A stretch of 11,239 nt of DNA, from contig JAJZYV010000021.1 of the NCBI GenBank assembly GCA_021797955.1, positions 1 through 11,239 of the forward strand. Direction: 5' to 3'. Made by a program: the position numbers and the translations under genes. The stretch is from Thermoplasmata archaeon. GTDB lineage: Archaea; Thermoplasmatota; Thermoplasmata; Thermoplasmatales; Thermoplasmataceae. Numbering within the stretch: the stretch's first letter is position 1; the number at the start of each line of letters is the position of its first letter. The notes beneath the pieces were generated by a model. The model saw nothing but the letters and a program-made list of their open reading frames with translations. It did not search any database and was not told the DNA's origin. Shown here in pieces: positions 1 through 7,567 of this stretch.

Positions 1-1925
1 GCCAGTGCAGATGAACCTTTCATGTCCGGGTCAATGTTCCTGAAATCACTGAATTCCTTTGATCTGGCCTTTGCATATTCTTCATCCATCCTTACAAGGA
101 AGTTTGAAAGGACACCGCGCAGGATTGATATCCTCTGGTCTTCGCCATCTTTTTTGTCTCCGAGACCCTCCATTTTTGCTTTCAGGTATTCAACAGATCT
201 TTTCCTTATGGCTTCCGATGCAGACACAGACCATATATGGTAGAGCTGTGAAGCGATCTCCTCCACTATAAGCGGTTCCAGGTCACCTGCAGATCTGTCC
301 AGTATCCCTATGTATTGGTCCAGATATGCCTTTCCTGAGCTTATGAATGCATAATAGTCGCTTATTATTCCCCATTTATCAAGCTCCGTAAAAGCGTTCC
401 AGTTTGAGAGTACATGATCAAGAGCCTTTCCTTTGTAGAGTGTCCTGAAAAATCCAGTCATCCCTGAATTAAGCTTTGCAAAATCGCCAGCATCAACTGT
501 CTTTGACCTTTCATTGAGAATCAAGCTTTCAATATTTCCTGATCTATTCAGCACGGTCATGGGAATTGGCCATACTTCATCTGTAGATTTCCCGGATAAG
601 AGAAACCTCTGCTGATCCAGTTTGATTTTTGAATCTTCAAGAACCACGGTAACGTAAGGGTAACCCATCCTCCTGATCCATGTCTCCATGACCTCCGAGA
701 CCTTCATTCCAGATGCCTTTTCTATGGATTCCCACAGATCCTTTCCCTCTGCATTCCCAAGAGCATGATCTGAGAGGTAGAGTCTCAATCCTTCCCTGAA
801 ATTTTCATTACCCACATATGCTTCAATCATTCTCAGAATGCTTGCGCCCTTCCCGTAGCTGATCTCGTCGAATATCTGGGCAACGGAGTTTGGATCCGTT
901 ACATCAGCATCTATGGGATGAGAATGTTCAAGTGAATCACTCAGAAGTGCCTGGCTTGTCCTGGTCTGGACCATGTCGCTGAGTGTGTGCCATTCAGGTT
1001 TTATGTCCTCAATTGCCTTGTATGACATGAAGGTCGCAAAGCTCTCATTGAGCCATAGATCGTTCCACCATTTCATGGTTACAAGATCTCCGAACCACTG
1101 ATGCACAATCTCATGGAAAATGACCTCCATTGTGGACTTGAGTGTGTTTGTCCCTGTTGACTTACCTATGTCGAGATATATTTCCCTGAAAGTTATGGCT
1201 CCCCAGTTTTCCATGGCCCCTGCACCAAATTCGGGAACGGAAATGAGATGCAGCTTTGGTAGAAAATACTCAAAGTTGAAGTACATGTCATAGTATGATA
1301 AAGCCTGTGAAGCCCATTCCAGGGGAAGATCAGATTGTGTTAACTTCCCCTTTGGTGCCGCCAGAATAATTTCAGTATCCCGGTACTTCCTTATTTTTTC
1401 ATCAAATTTACCCACACCTATATAGATCAGATAAGTTGACATTCTTGGTGTCGCATAGAACATTACATCTTTCCTGTCACCATGGATCCTGATCTCCCTT
1501 GGCTTCATGTTTGATATTGCATCGAGATCTTTTTCTATGTTCAGGGTAATGTGGAATATTCCCTTGGCTGACGGATTGTCAAAACAAGGAAATGCATGTC
1601 TTGCCCCAGTTGATTCGAACTGGGTGGTTATCACTGTCTCTCCATCGATCTTTGCGTGATATATTCCTTTCAGGGAAGCGGGTATTTTTGCACTGTATTC
1701 AACGTGCACTGTTTTGCCATGATCTTTGTTATGTACGGTGAGTAATTCTTTCTTAACCTCGAATTCTGCATTCTTTCCATCTATGGATACTGACTTGATT
1801 GCTATATCGACAGAATCTAGGTTCAGAATCTCTTCAGCTTCAGGGAGTACAATGTCAGTTTTTCCTTTGTATTCAAGCCTGGCCGAATCTATTTTAAGGT
1901 AAATCTCATAAACACAGGGGTCCAT
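1..1925 (-). CDS. M1-family zinc aminopeptidase, tricorn-interacting factor F2/F3-like (C-terminus off the left edge)
   Basis: This is a cytosolic metallo-aminopeptidase that removes N-terminal residues from peptides. In Thermoplasma, factors F2 and F3 finish the degradation of proteasome and tricorn products. The frame is read from ATG at 1925-1923 and stays open for 641 codons to the window edge. The exopeptidase motif GAMEN is at residues 236-240. The zinc site HEIVH is at 271-275, with the third ligand Glu294 in WLNES. The catalytic Tyr357 lies in ISYGKGAS. The N-terminus (MDPCVYEIYLKID) aligns by eye with that of Thermoplasma F3, which supports this start, and an SD-like GAGTTGAT lies 5 bases upstream of it. 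F3 is about 780 residues long, so roughly 140 C-terminal residues are missing here. It diverges from the defence operon and looks like a housekeeping neighbour rather than a member of it. The family call is very secure. F2 versus F3 cannot be decided from the sequence alone. Confidence 0.95.
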   Translation of the reverse strand, partial: MDPCVYEIYLKIDSARLEYKGKTDIVLPEAEEILNLDSVDIAIKSVSIDGKNAEFEVKKELLTVHNKDHGKTVHVEYSAKIPASLKGIYHAKIDGETVITTQFESTGARHAFPCFDNPSAKGIFHITLNIEKDLDAISNMKPREIRIHGDRKDVMFYATPRMSTYLIYIGVGKFDEKIRKYRDTEIILAAPKGKLTQSDLPLEWASQALSYYDMYFNFEYFLPKLHLISVPEFGAGAMENWGAITFREIYLDIGKSTGTNTLKSTMEVIFHEIVHQWFGDLVTMKWWNDLWLNESFATFMSYKAIEDIKPEWHTLSDMVQTRTSQALLSDSLEHSHPIDADVTDPNSVAQIFDEISYGKGASILRMIEAYVGNENFREGLRLYLSDHALGNAEGKDLWESIEKASGMKVSEVMETWIRRMGYPYVTVVLEDSKIKLDQQRFLLSGKSTDEVWPIPMTVLNRSGNIESLILNERSKTVDAGDFAKLNSGMTGFFRTLYKGKALDHVLSNWNAFTELDKWGIISDYYAFISSGKAYLDQYIGILDRSAGDLEPLIVEEIASQLYHIWSVSASEAIRKRSVEYLKAKMEGLGDKKDGEDQRISILRGVLSNFLVRMDEEYAKARSKEFSDFRNIDPDMKGSSAL

Positions 1926-1930
1926 TTTCA

Positions 1931-1938
1931 ATCAACTC
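1931..1938 (-). promoter_or_regulatory. Ribosome binding site of the aminopeptidase gene
   Basis: On the minus strand this reads GAGTTGAT, one mismatch from the archaeal consensus GAGGTGAT, and it lies 5 bases before the ATG at 1925. It fixes the start and implies a leadered transcript. The promoter itself is uncertain. Candidates on the minus strand are an AATAAAAGAT stretch at 2010-2001 and the symmetrical TTATATAA at 2045-2038. Confidence 0.6.
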
Positions 1939-2037
1939 ATTAGGCTTTGAACAATGAAAATCTTTGCGTGTTGTTTCAACAAAAAGTAATTTTCAATAGT
2001 ATCTTTTATTATCTAAATGTTGGACGGACATTTCAGT

Positions 2038-2045
2038 TTATATAA
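2038..2045. promoter_or_regulatory. TATA-like box TTATATAA, orientation ambiguous
   Basis: TTATATAA is self-complementary, so it could direct transcription either way. Rightward, the predicted start (about 25-30 bases downstream) would fall near 2068-2072, on the inverted repeat at 2069-2084, leaving a leader of about 185 bases before the ATPase. Leftward, the start would be near 2013, about 90 bases before the aminopeptidase. No clear purine-rich BRE is seen on either side, so direction and use are inferred. Confidence 0.35.
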
Positions 2046-2068
2046 TCCGGTCACCGTTCATATTTTCA

Positions 2069-2084
2069 ATTGACTATTGTCAAT
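2069..2084. repeat. Short inverted repeat ATTGAC-N4-GTCAAT, possible operator
   Basis: It has two perfect 6-base arms separated by TATT. It lies where a rightward transcript from the TATA-like box at 2038-2045 would begin, which is a common position for an archaeal repressor site. A 6-base repeat also occurs easily by chance in AT-rich DNA, so the function is speculative. Confidence 0.3.
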
Positions 2085-2210
2085 GTGGTCGCAAAATCTG
2101 GACATTATAAAATCAATTTTTGGCTTAGTCGTGCTTTAAGTAAGTTCCTAATAATTGTATCTTATGGTTTCAAAGTAGTTTTTAAGAAAAATATTCTACT
2201 ATGGATAAAA

Positions 2211-2220
2211 TTTAATAATA
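2211..2220 (+). promoter_or_regulatory. Candidate TATA box for the defence operon
   Basis: TTTAATAATA lies in an A/T tract about 35-43 bases before the ATPase ATG. With normal archaeal spacing, transcription would start around 2240-2245, giving a leader of only about 10-14 bases. That fits the lack of any convincing Shine-Dalgarno sequence before 2254 and the near-leaderless transcripts common in these archaea. The surrounding AT-richness makes the exact box uncertain. Confidence 0.4.
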
Positions 2221-2239
2221 AAACTCAATTAACCTATCA

Positions 2240-2252
2240 GGTAATAATTACC
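2240..2252. promoter_or_regulatory. 13-bp perfect palindrome abutting the ATPase start codon, candidate operator
   Basis: GGTAAT-A-ATTACC is perfectly symmetrical around a central A and ends one base before the ATG at 2254. It also spans the transcription start predicted from the 2211-2220 TATA-like tract, so a bound dimeric repressor would block initiation. No regulator gene is present in the window. The symmetry is seen directly and the operator role is inferred. Confidence 0.4.
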
Positions 2253-2253
2253 A

Positions 2254-3774
2254 ATGAAATCGAATACTTTTTTATCTGAAGCTGACTATGAAAAATGCCC
2301 TCCAAGACCGGATGCTCTAATTCTTTCTCTAAGAGCATTTGGTTATGATATGGCAATGGCTATCGCTGACCTCATTGACAATAGTATATCTGCCAATTCT
2401 TCCAACGTATGGATATCATACGACTGGAATGATGGAAATCCATGGGTGAGAATAATGGACGATGGAACTGGCATGTCTGAGAGAGAATTGACAGAAGCGA
2501 TGCGTCTAGGAAGCAAGAATCCACTTCAGGAGAGAAAGCCTGATGATCTTGGAAGATTTGGCCTAGGGTTAAAAACTGCATCTTTTTCTCAATGTAAACT
2601 CATGACTGTAGCTTCAAGGAAATCAGAAGGAAAAATATCCGTTAGATATTGGGACCTTGATTATATTCAAGAAACCTTGGACTGGAACCTTGGTATTACT
2701 CCGAACGAAAAAACAATCAGATTGCTAGCACCTCTCAATGAAAAAGAACAAGGAACATTAATTGTATGGGAAAAACTGGATAGAATAATTAATTCAGAAA
2801 CTAATCTGGAAGATGCGTTTAAAAGACAGTTCCTAGAAATTAAAAAATATCTTGAAATGGTATTCCATAAATATCTAGAGGAGGGGAACAGAAAGCTAGA
2901 CATACATGTGGGATTGGGAAGATGTGTAGGATGGGACCCCTTCCTAAAAAATAATAAATACAGTTATGAACTGGCATCAGAAAGTTTTGAAGATGACCGT
3001 ATTACAATTCACCCTCATGTCCTACCTCACATATCTAAAAGGACAGAAGAAGAAACCATCAATGGTGCTGGAATTAGGGGATGGAATGCTCAGCAGGGTT
3101 TTTATGTGTATAGAAACCGGAGGATGATAGTGTCAGGTGGATACTTGGATCTTGATCTCAAGGCAGAAGAACACTACAAACTTGCCAGAATTGAAATTGA
3201 TCTCAATAATGATCAGGACCATGAATGGTCTATAGACGTTAGAAAAGCTGTGGCATATACTCCACAAAAATATAGAAGAGAACTTACGAGGATAGCTAAG
3301 GCGACTAGGCAGAGAGCTTCAGAAATATATAGAAAAAGAGCAATAGGTCCAAAAGGCAGGAGATCAAGAGGACCGAAAAACGATATATGGCTTAGAAAAA
3401 AAAATGGAGATAAAGTATTGTACTTGATAAACAGAGATAGCCCGGTAATAAAAAAAATTCTCTCAGAATACGACCTCGACAATAAGTGGATAGAGAAGCT
3501 TTTTTACTCAATTGAGAAATCGGTCCCTCACAAAACCATAATCATGGATGAACAGGAACTTGAAGGTTCAATTGCTGATGTTTCCACTGACATTAATCCG
3601 CCACCCCCAGAACTTGTAAATATGTGTATAGAATTTTATAATCAATTGATATCTGATGGGAAAAGTCATGAAGAAGCAGCCGGTATAACGGTAAGTATAG
3701 AACCTTTTAACACACACCCGGCTTATAGGGCCCGTTTAGATGGGTTGCATCAGGAGAATGAAAATGACCATTGA
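2254..3774 (+). CDS. GHKL (MORC/MutL-like) ATPase of a Z1/AIPR defence operon
   Basis: This 506-residue protein has an N-terminal HATPase_c fold (PF13589 type) expected to bind ATP and dimerise like MutL, Hsp90 and MORC. The N-box ADLIDNS places Asp39 and Asn43 at the base and Mg2+-ligand positions. The G1 box DDGTGM is at 69-74. The G2 box and ATP lid LGRFGLGLKTASF are at about 99-111. A second, S5-like domain carries QQGFYVYRNRR (280-290) and a basic segment around DVRKAVA (328-334) that includes Lys331. The C-terminal 130 or so residues are not recognised. It is the first gene of the operon, starting at ATG 2254 next to a palindrome and without a clear ribosome site, and its end overlaps the Z1 gene. 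ATP-driven clamping or sensing of DNA is inferred from MutL and MORC. The N-box acid is Asp instead of the usual Glu. Confidence 0.88.
   Translation: MKSNTFLSEADYEKCPPRPDALILSLRAFGYDMAMAIADLIDNSISANSSNVWISYDWNDGNPWVRIMDDGTGMSERELTEAMRLGSKNPLQERKPDDLGRFGLGLKTASFSQCKLMTVASRKSEGKISVRYWDLDYIQETLDWNLGITPNEKTIRLLAPLNEKEQGTLIVWEKLDRIINSETNLEDAFKRQFLEIKKYLEMVFHKYLEEGNRKLDIHVGLGRCVGWDPFLKNNKYSYELASESFEDDRITIHPHVLPHISKRTEEETINGAGIRGWNAQQGFYVYRNRRMIVSGGYLDLDLKAEEHYKLARIEIDLNNDQDHEWSIDVRKAVAYTPQKYRRELTRIAKATRQRASEIYRKRAIGPKGRRSRGPKNDIWLRKKNGDKVLYLINRDSPVIKKILSEYDLDNKWIEKLFYSIEKSVPHKTIIMDEQELEGSIADVSTDINPPPPELVNMCIEFYNQLISDGKSHEEAAGITVSIEPFNTHPAYRARLDGLHQENENDH
3752..3756 (+). promoter_or_regulatory. Ribosome binding site that decides the Z1 start
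   Basis: AGGAG sits 7 bases before the ATG at 3764 but only 1 base before the in-frame ATG at 3758, and downstream of the in-frame ATG at 3740. The spacing favours 3764 as the true start. The site lies inside the end of the ATPase gene, which suggests translational coupling. Confidence 0.65.
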
Positions 3775-6550
3775 TAAGAACACGTTTATCAACATGTCAT
3801 ATCCATATTTTTCAAATAGACAAGTAACTCCTGAATCAATAAGAGGATATATTGAGCTTTTTAAAGGAGCGCTTGTGGATGCGGATGAGGAAAAGTTATT
3901 TGGAATACTTGAATCGAGACATTCCGTAGCAATATCGGGAGCAGTAAGAATTATAGAAGACAACTCAGATCATGTGGAATGGTTTAATCCTGACACCAAT
4001 CAGTCTTTAAGCGGAAAAGATATAAAATGGCATTTCTGGGATCATTACAAGGAATATATTGCAAAGAAGAAATCGTGGACACCGTCGGTGATAAATAATG
4101 TAGACCGTATTTCAAGCAGAATTTTAAGCAAAATGGAGAATCCTCTCAGAAAAGGACCTTGGGACAGAAGAGGAGCTATTGTTGCCAACGTTCAATCCGG
4201 AAAGACTTCAAACTACACTGCACTCATCACTAAGGCTGCTGACACCGGGTATAAACTTATTATAGTATTAGCTGGTGTTCACAATAGTTTGAGGAGTCAG
4301 ACACAGGATCGCCTTAACCGGGAATTCCTAGGTTATGAACTTGAATCTGTGGCGAAAGCAACCGGGGATGAGAAAAAGATAGGAGTAAGAGAATTATTTA
4401 CTGATCATCAGGTTGTTTTGACGTTAACCAGTAACGCCCAAAGTGGTGACTTTAAGACTGCTGTTGCAAAAAATGCAGGAGTTATTCCTTCTGTTACCGG
4501 AGACCCTATATTGATGGTCGTGAAGAAGAATCCTACAATATTACGAAACCTTATAGAATGGGCAACAGGGTTTGGTACAATAGATAATACTGGAAGACGT
4601 GTTGTGGAAGACGTTCCTATTCTTGTAATAGATGATGAATGCGATTATGCTTCTATCAACACCGAGAGACAGATATATAGAGATAATGGAGACATATCTG
4701 ATGAATCGGACCCCAGTACTACGAATAGACTCATCAGAGAACTTCTGTCTGGTTTTGAAAAGAGTATTTATATAGGGTATACCGCAACACCTTATGCAAA
4801 TATTTTCATTGATAAGGATGCTGTCCACCCTAAATACGGCGAGGATCTGTTTCCCAGAAATTTTATAATCAGTCTTCCTCAGCCAACAAATTATATCGGT
4901 CCGGAAGAGGTTTTCGGGCTCAATTCTGATCCTGATTCCGGATTAGAATCAAAGGAGAGGTTACCCTTAATTGTAGAGGTCACTGACAGTGATGAAATTA
5001 TACCTGGTAACCATAAGAAGGATCTTGTTGTAAATAAACTTCCTGACTCATTGAAAATAGCAATAAGGACGTTTTTATTGACATGTACTGCCAGAAAATT
5101 ACGGGAAATAGGGATACCACATAATTCGATGCTAATACATGTGACAAGATTCACTAAAGTCCAGGCACAAATCAGAGACCTTGTAGAAGATGAATTAAAA
5201 ACCCTGACCGCAAGAATTATGAGTGGTTCAGATCCTCTTGATGATTTAAAAAAAATCTGGATAGACAGTTTTATTCCAAAAAGTGCCGAAATGTTTTCCA
5301 AGGGCTTTAAAGATGCCCTAATATATGACTGGGAAACTATAAAAAGTAATCTGTTTGAGTCTGTGAGGAATATAAAAATTAAGTTAATAAATGGAGATGT
5401 CCAAGACAATTTAGAATATAGAATTGCGGATTCAATGACTAAGGATCGCATTACTAGAGGAGAGATGGTGCCTTGGGAGGAAAAAGGGGCAAGTGTCATA
5501 GCCATAGGTGGAGACAGGCTTTCCCGAGGCCTAACGTTGGAAGGTTTGTCAGTTTCCTATTATCTCCGATCAGCTAAGATGTATGATACACTTATGCAAA
5601 TGGGAAGATGGTTCGGTTATCATGATGGGTACGCTGATCTTTGCAGGATTTTTACGACGCCTGAATTACTCGAATGGTATTCATTTATAGCACTTGCAAA
5701 TCGTGAATTTCTGGATGAAATTGAATATATGGAGTCACTTGGTGAAACCCCGGATCACTTTGGACTAAAGATTCGTGAACATCCCGGTAGACTTATAGTA
5801 ACCTCAGCAAATAAGTTGAGAAACAGCGAGACATTGAAGATAACATACGCCGGGGCACTTGTTCAGACTCTGATTTTTGATACAAATCAATCTTCGAATA
5901 ATTTTAAGGAGCTCGAGAAACTTGTTTATGGCATAGGTAAAAAGGCGGAAACTGGTACCTCTCAAAATCTGCATTGGAGAAATGTCAGCTACGAGTTAGT
6001 TACTAATTTCTTATATTCCTACAAGACTCACAGGGATGCGATCAGAACTAATAACCCTGAAAGATATGCTTCGTATATTCTGAAACAGGTCAAAATGGGT
6101 GAGCTGGTTGAATGGGATGTCGTAATTGCCTCGAAAAGGGACCCTAAAAATAGCCACAGAATTGAGATATTACAGTATACTTCTGCAACTGTCTTAAGAC
6201 AACCGAAATTTAAAACTGCATTTGAGAATAAAATTTCAATAGGTGTTCTCACTAACAGAAGAGATGAAATTCTGGATTTAAGTGAGGATGAAATGGAGTC
6301 CGCAATTAGATCCCGCGCTAATAAAGCCAAAGAAGGTGAGGTCCCTTCGGGAAAGGCCATCAGAGAGGCCAGACCACCAGAACGGGGGCTTTTATTAATT
6401 TATCTTCCCGAATCACAGGTGGAGGATTACAAATATGGAGGAGTGGGCGAAGAAGTAGTAGGTTTTGCTATTAGTTTTCCAATGAGTGATAGGGCGATTC
6501 CCATTGAATATGTTGTTAACCCGGTGTATTCTGAGGAGATGGAGACTTGA
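3764..6550 (+). CDS. Z1-domain superfamily-II-like ATPase
   Basis: This 928-residue protein carries the Z1 domain (PF10593), found in prokaryotic defence operons beside GHKL ATPases. Walker A is VQSGKT, with Ser145-Gly146-Lys147-Thr148. Walker B is IDDECD, with Asp290, Asp291 and Glu292. A motif III-like GYTATPYAN is at 338-346. The signature GGDRLSRGLTLEGL is at 582-595. The motif VI-like QMGRWFGY is at 612-619, with Arg615 as the likely arginine finger. His620 follows where many relatives, as I recall them, have Arg. The roughly 300 C-terminal residues have no fold I recognise. ATP-dependent movement on or remodelling of DNA is likely. Strand separation is not shown. The start at 3764 was chosen by ribosome-site spacing over ATG 3740, which would add 8 residues. 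It overlaps the ATPase gene by 11 bases and the next gene by 4. Confidence 0.92.
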   Translation: MTIDKNTFINMSYPYFSNRQVTPESIRGYIELFKGALVDADEEKLFGILESRHSVAISGAVRIIEDNSDHVEWFNPDTNQSLSGKDIKWHFWDHYKEYIAKKKSWTPSVINNVDRISSRILSKMENPLRKGPWDRRGAIVANVQSGKTSNYTALITKAADTGYKLIIVLAGVHNSLRSQTQDRLNREFLGYELESVAKATGDEKKIGVRELFTDHQVVLTLTSNAQSGDFKTAVAKNAGVIPSVTGDPILMVVKKNPTILRNLIEWATGFGTIDNTGRRVVEDVPILVIDDECDYASINTERQIYRDNGDISDESDPSTTNRLIRELLSGFEKSIYIGYTATPYANIFIDKDAVHPKYGEDLFPRNFIISLPQPTNYIGPEEVFGLNSDPDSGLESKERLPLIVEVTDSDEIIPGNHKKDLVVNKLPDSLKIAIRTFLLTCTARKLREIGIPHNSMLIHVTRFTKVQAQIRDLVEDELKTLTARIMSGSDPLDDLKKIWIDSFIPKSAEMFSKGFKDALIYDWETIKSNLFESVRNIKIKLINGDVQDNLEYRIADSMTKDRITRGEMVPWEEKGASVIAIGGDRLSRGLTLEGLSVSYYLRSAKMYDTLMQMGRWFGYHDGYADLCRIFTTPELLEWYSFIALANREFLDEIEYMESLGETPDHFGLKIREHPGRLIVTSANKLRNSETLKITYAGALVQTLIFDTNQSSNNFKELEKLVYGIGKKAETGTSQNLHWRNVSYELVTNFLYSYKTHRDAIRTNNPERYASYILKQVKMGELVEWDVVIASKRDPKNSHRIEILQYTSATVLRQPKFKTAFENKISIGVLTNRRDEILDLSEDEMESAIRSRANKAKEGEVPSGKAIREARPPERGLLLIYLPESQVEDYKYGGVGEEVVGFAISFPMSDRAIPIEYVVNPVYSEEMET
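6533..6540 (+). promoter_or_regulatory. Ribosome binding site supporting a TTG start
   Basis: GAGGAGAT differs from GAGGTGAT at one base and lies 6 bases before TTG 6547. No nearby in-frame ATG or GTG has comparable support, so this site is the main evidence for the non-ATG start of the PD-(D/E)XK gene. Confidence 0.65.
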
Positions 6551-7566
6551 AAGATGCCGAAATTGCTGAACAAATTGAGAAAACTTGGACAGTACTATCA
6601 GATTCTCCAGATACCAATGAGAATGAACCTTTTCATAGATACCGAAAGTTTTACGAAGACGATATTACCGGAATAAGAATTGCAAAGTACTTTCCCGGCG
6701 GTTTTCCGGAATTACTTGTGGAAATTGGAAAATCAGAGACTAAACCACAAATAGATTTTCCGGAATGGAGAGGTATGGTGTTGGAACTGGCAATGCTAGA
6801 TACTCCAAGTGAAAGCACATGGCATGTTTCAATGAGACTTGAATGTGAGGAACATAAACCTGTATTCATGGATGTTTGTGTAGACTTGATTCAGGACCTT
6901 TATGGCATAGTAAATTCAAAAGAACGTAGAAGCGCCATAGCTGATTTTTTATTCATGTGGTCAAAGTTCTTTGAAACGTTTAATACTGGGAAGCTTTCAA
7001 GAAAAAGGCAGCAAGGCCTTTTTGGAGAACTCTGGTGGCTTAGAAAACTTATTTATAACGGATTCACCCCAGAAATTGCAATTTCATCATGGAGGGGTTA
7101 TGGAAGAACGTTTTATGATTTTAACTTTAACGGTAAAGTTGTTGAGGTCAAAACGACACTTTCAAAGGAGCCTCGAAAAATTCATATCAGTAATGAGAGA
7201 CAGTTGGAGAACAAGGGACTCAAATCTCTTCACTTGCTCGTGTTAACTTTGTTGAATGAGAATGGAGAGGGAGAAACGGTGGCCGATATTATAAAGAGCA
7301 TAAGGGAGATGTTGAGTACAGACAGGGATTTTGAAAGGAGATTTATATTAAAACTCAGGGATTCTGGAATAATAAAATCCAGTGAGAGCACATTTGATGA
7401 ACAGTTTACCGTTCTTTTAGAAGAACTCTTTTTTGTTGATGAGAACTTTCCAAGACTAAAGGACATACCCTCCGGTCTCGCGGATGTTAACTACTCCTTG
7501 TTGATTGCATCTTGTGTGAATTACAAGGTAGAAATTGACAAGTATATAGAGAATTTAAAGGATTAG
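6547..7566 (+). CDS. PD-(D/E)XK nuclease-fold protein (PF14390/DUF4420 type)
   Basis: This 339-residue protein is the predicted DNA-cutting subunit of the operon. The restriction-endonuclease core is visible in the middle: Glu161 in GLFGELWWL, then Asp191 in YDFNFNG, then Glu200-Val-Lys202 in VVEVKTT. Together these form the acid, D and ExK triad of PD-(D/E)XK enzymes. The N-terminal 150 residues and the C-terminal 110 or so show no motif I recognise. Translation appears to start at TTG 6547. This codon shares bases with the TGA of the Z1 gene (TTGA), so the two are probably coupled. The next gene begins one base after its stop. Cleavage of unmodified DNA is inferred from the fold and the neighbouring methyltransferase, and the family assignment rests on motif pattern and context. 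Confidence 0.85.
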   Translation: MKDAEIAEQIEKTWTVLSDSPDTNENEPFHRYRKFYEDDITGIRIAKYFPGGFPELLVEIGKSETKPQIDFPEWRGMVLELAMLDTPSESTWHVSMRLECEEHKPVFMDVCVDLIQDLYGIVNSKERRSAIADFLFMWSKFFETFNTGKLSRKRQQGLFGELWWLRKLIYNGFTPEIAISSWRGYGRTFYDFNFNGKVVEVKTTLSKEPRKIHISNERQLENKGLKSLHLLVLTLLNENGEGETVADIIKSIREMLSTDRDFERRFILKLRDSGIIKSSESTFDEQFTVLLEELFFVDENFPRLKDIPSGLADVNYSLLIASCVNYKVEIDKYIENLKD

Positions 7567-7567
7567 G

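Larger units (their letters stand above)
1926..2253. other. Divergent AT-rich intergenic region between the aminopeptidase and the defence operon
   Basis: These 328 bases separate two divergently transcribed units and must hold both promoters. Visible inside are a symmetrical TATA-like box (2038-2045), an inverted repeat ATTGAC-TATT-GTCAAT (2069-2084), a second TATA-like tract (2211-2220), and a 13-bp palindrome abutting the ATPase start (2240-2252). I see no tRNA, no attachment-site duplication and no insertion-sequence ends. A TTG-initiated frame at 2070-2279 is open but not convincing as a gene. The region is visibly richer in A+T than the aminopeptidase gene, as expected for a promoter region next to acquired DNA. 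Confidence 0.6.

Noticed and set aside
22..271. Two plus-strand ORFs of about 70 codons
   Set aside because: They lie antisense within the aminopeptidase coding frame, which is continuous and well conserved there.
1970..1980. GTTG-TTT-CAAC mini-hairpin upstream of the aminopeptidase
   Set aside because: Four-base arms are too short to be meaningful. The genes diverge here, so no terminator is expected.
2070..2279. TTG-initiated 69-codon ORF in the intergenic region, starting near a predicted transcription start
   Set aside because: It has a weak start, no ribosome site, a composition of random AT-rich translation, and a 26-base overlap into the ATPase gene. A leaderless small gene is not excluded but is unsupported.
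3740..3763. Upstream in-frame ATGs for the Z1 gene (3740 and 3758)
   Set aside because: The AGGAG at 3752-3756 has proper spacing only for ATG 3764. It lies downstream of 3740 and too close to 3758.
4891..5505. 204-codon minus-strand ORF inside the Z1 gene
   Set aside because: It is an antisense shadow of a gene with clear conserved motifs. It has no recognisable domain and no promoter evidence.
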